From assembly GCA_015847255.1 (NCBI GenBank), contig JADLZK010005548.1:1-64000 (forward strand): 64,000 bases of DNA, in the 5' to 3' direction. Made by a program: the position numbers and the translations under genes. The notes beneath the pieces were generated by a model, which was given only the letters and a program-made list of their open reading frames with translations, ran no database searches and was not told where the DNA came from. This document shows, one piece after another, positions 61,681 to 64,000 of the stretch. Source of the DNA: Hyparrhenia diplandra. Taxonomy: Eukaryota; Streptophyta; Magnoliopsida; Poales; Poaceae. Position 1 is the stretch's first letter; each line of letters begins with the position of its first letter.

Positions 61681-62914
61681 CCCTGTTTAATGTTTACCCA
61701 TGAAATTTTCCATGGTATGTGTTGCAGCATGTTGAAGTACACTATACTTATAATCAAAGTAAATGGTAGTGCTGTAATGCTGAATCCTGCAGGTTGCATA
61801 AGCTTTCCTTCCTTCTTCACGGACAATAGGTTCATGTGTTGCAACGAAAAACATTCATTGTACACCTTGTGAAAAACAACTTCATGCATATAGAAATACC
61901 AAAATACTGCAAATCCCGTTGTCTGTGTCTTAGTGATGCTTTCATCTTTGTATAGGGGTATTCATCATTAGCTGTTGCACTAGCCCTCCCTGAATCTGGT
62001 CACTTGGTTGCTTGTGAGAGGGATGAAAGATGCCTAGAAGTTGCCAAGAAGTACTACCAACGTGCTGGTGTTGCACAGAAGGTAATTCATATTACTATTC
62101 ACCTCTTTTGCTTGGGATAGAAAGTTAAATCAAATGTGTATGTTTTTAAGCCAGCTTGAGGTTTGTTTTTTTTTTTTTTTTTTGCATAATAAATTCATGA
62201 TGCTTAAAGTAGTCTAATGACCTTTTTTGTGTGCAAACTTGAAAATTCTTCCAAGAAAACTATTTTTCGTGCTCATTTATTTTATTTATGATATCTGTTA
62301 CATTGTCCTTGTATTTGTTTTACATTGTATTGACTATTGAGTTCAGCACAGTAGTGAATGAAATTAGGGGAAAAATTGTAAACTGCATATTGTATCTGTT
62401 TCATTAAAAGTCAAATCTTGATGGTATTAAGCAGTAATTTTCTTTCATAACTATCTCTAAGCATTTAAAGCTGAAAACACTGAGTAGTGAGTATCAGGAA
62501 CTTCCCTACAATTGTAATAATTACTGTTATATGGTAGAATCCATTTATGATTTTGTGCTCTAAAATTTCTGTGCTGGTCAATTCATAGATTGATGTGAAA
62601 CATGCTCTAGCTGTGGATTCTCTAAGATCATTACTTGATTGTGGCGAAGCTTCCAGGTATTCTGATGGTTTTGTTATAATCCATCATCAACTAAGTAGCC
62701 TCTTAACTTTCTATCTAACCTTTACTTTCCATCTTTTCTAGCTATGACTTTGCATTTGTTGATGCTAACAAGAGAATGTATGAGGAATATTTTGAGCTTC
62801 TACTAAAGCTAGTAAGACCTAACATATGTTCCATCAATTGGATATATGTAAAACACATGCTGCTTTTTGTCCTTTCCCCATAATGTTTTCCCTTTTTAAC
62901 TCTTCATGCCACTT

Positions 62915-62953
62915 TGCCGGGAGGCTTTGCCCCACGGTTTCAGTTAAAAATAA
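62915..62953 (+). mobile_element. 39-bp 5'-truncated retroposon end in copy B intron
   Basis: An insert ending ttaaaaataaa lies between two copies of aactcttcatgccactt at 62898-62914 and 62954-62970. The same intron of copy A has only one copy (aactcttcatgacattt), so arm A shows the empty site. Extreme 5' truncation of a LINE-mobilised sequence is the likely origin. Confidence 0.75.
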
Positions 62954-64000
62954 AACTCTTCATGCCACTTATAATGTTTGAACAAATCATTTTTAAGAAC
63001 CTTTGTTATCTCGTATTGGTTTATAATTCATTTATCTGTATAAAATAATAGCATTTATGGACTTATGGTGCTTTATGTGTTGACAATTCTGTTTTCTTCT
63101 ATAGGTAAGAGTTGGTGGTTTAATTGTAATGGAGAATGTCCTTTGGTATGGAAGGGTTGCTGATCCACTGGTCAGTTATAATGTCTTTTAGCACAAGTTA
63201 GGTTATATGGTACACATCATATTTAGCACACCCGGTTTTTTTCAGGGTGATGACCCAAAGACAATCAGTATAAGGAATTTCAATAAGAAAGTTTTGGAGG
63301 ACAAGCGTGTAGATATCAGCATGGTATCCTTTTCCCTCTCCTTGTTATATTTTGTTATTTGGTGCATTGCATGTGTTTATTATGTACAAACTTTCATAGG
63401 ATCTTTCAAAAGTCTGCACAATTTTTTGTCCTTCAGAATATTGTGATTTGTAGCTGTACTGTAACATCAGCATGCTACATTTACTGACACTGGCATTATT
63501 TTATTTGGGACACTTGCAGGTGCCTATTGAAGATGGGATGACAATTTGCCGGAAGCTAATAGATACTTGACTTCACAATGTTTTATGTAGATGTCAAAAG
63601 TTTCTTACTAAGGTCATGCCTTGAAAGATCAAACTAATATGGGTTAATCAAGTAAAAAGGATTATAGGTGATGAACATATTGACATTGACAATCTAAGAG
63701 CAGCTACTGGCCTGGGCTCTACTAACCTCCATGATAGAAAACGGTGCTGCAATGTCCATTAGATGTCGATTGCTGGACTGGACAGTAACACCAGCTTGGC
63801 TATTTTTCCTGATTTGACTTTTTGCTGCTTAGAACACTGAGGTGAGCTTGTCCTGCAGATACTACAAAACCAGCGTGTTGCTATGGTGTTTCGTTGATAG
63901 ACCAATGTTTTTATATGCACCTATTCTCTGGAGGACAACTCAAGGATTCAATGAACCACATGCTTGGAATTGCAAGCATGGCATGTACACTTTACTGTAG

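Larger units (their letters stand above)
58610..63570 (+). pseudogene. CCoAOMT-like O-methyltransferase, copy B, decayed
   Basis: Inverted copy of the gene at 46577-49856. The exons are about 58610-58877, 58971-59024, 59591-59661, 61956-62081, 62589-62656, 62742-62811, 63105-63170, 63246-63323 and 63520-63570. Exon 1 is closed by a TAG near 58733 after an internal deletion, and shifts again after GRKQLGMTPL. Exon 3 lost its original acceptor and the VSPA codons and is out of frame before RRCVDVGVFT. The metal-binding motifs are altered: FVDANK for FVDADK, and MENVLWYG for MDNVLWYG. A 1.64-kb retroposon sits in the intron between exons 3 and 4. Later exons keep phase and splice sites. Broken start, altered metal ligands and a large insertion make this a pseudogene. 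Confidence 0.85.
57966..64000. repeat. Inverted duplication, arm B
   Basis: Inverted partner of 46128-52650, carrying O-methyltransferase copy B. The inner edge (about 57966) pairs with about 52650. The arm still matches copy A's flank at the right end of the window, so it continues outside. It holds two insertions absent from arm A (60041-61680 and 62915-62953) and lacks arm A's Harbinger-like insertion. Confidence 0.88.

Noticed and set aside
60760..61889. Long Arg/Pro/Ala-rich frames inside the retroposon
   Set aside because: Low-complexity by-products of GC-rich sequence, open on both strands, and no reverse transcriptase or other domain seen.

Overview
The window looks like nuclear DNA of a grass, most likely rice (Oryza) or a close relative. 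It has intron-rich genes with GT-AG junctions, very GC-rich first exons, and many grass-type MITEs with CTCCCTCCGT ends, plus a short tRNA-derived SINE and small LINE pieces. No prokaryotic, viral or organellar gene set is visible. I ran no searches: family names come from recognised protein motifs, and exon borders come from splice sites and reading phase.

Layout. 1-6194 (minus): an oxysterol-binding-protein-related (ORP) gene with PH and ORD domains, cut by the left edge. 6195-15485: no convincing gene, several MITEs and a perfect 112-bp tandem duplication. 15486-20983 (minus): LSM2, whose 5.1-kb second intron holds a 5'-truncated LINE (itself carrying a Mutator-like MITE) and a minisatellite-bearing element. 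24453-29009 (minus): DNA topoisomerase I. 32584-37274 (plus): plastid-type transaldolase. 39705-45303 (plus): SKU5-like GPI-anchored multicopper-oxidase homologue. 46128-64000: a large inverted duplication of a CCoAOMT-like O-methyltransferase gene. Copy A (46577-49856, minus) looks functional apart from one missing base. Copy B (58610-63570, plus) is a pseudogene. The arms flank a centre with a broken IDN2/FDM-like fragment, an F-box fragment and a DUF599 gene.

Two results deserve most attention. First, the inverted-repeat arms act as each other's empty-site controls: a 2.2-kb Harbinger-like insertion (TAA duplication) sits only in arm A, while a 1.64-kb poly(A) retroposon and a 39-bp truncated retroposon sit only in arm B. 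Second, single-base indels, several in short runs of one base, break the ORP, topoisomerase, transaldolase, O-methyltransferase A and DUF599 frames although residues and splice sites stay conserved; LSM2 and the SKU5-like gene are clean. For topoisomerase, undoing the inferred indels gives exactly 911 codons. This looks more like uncorrected assembly errors than pseudogenes, so protein models from this region should not be taken at face value.

The genes are ordinary housekeeping or cell-wall genes with no sign of acting as one pathway. I did not find a credible new biological system.
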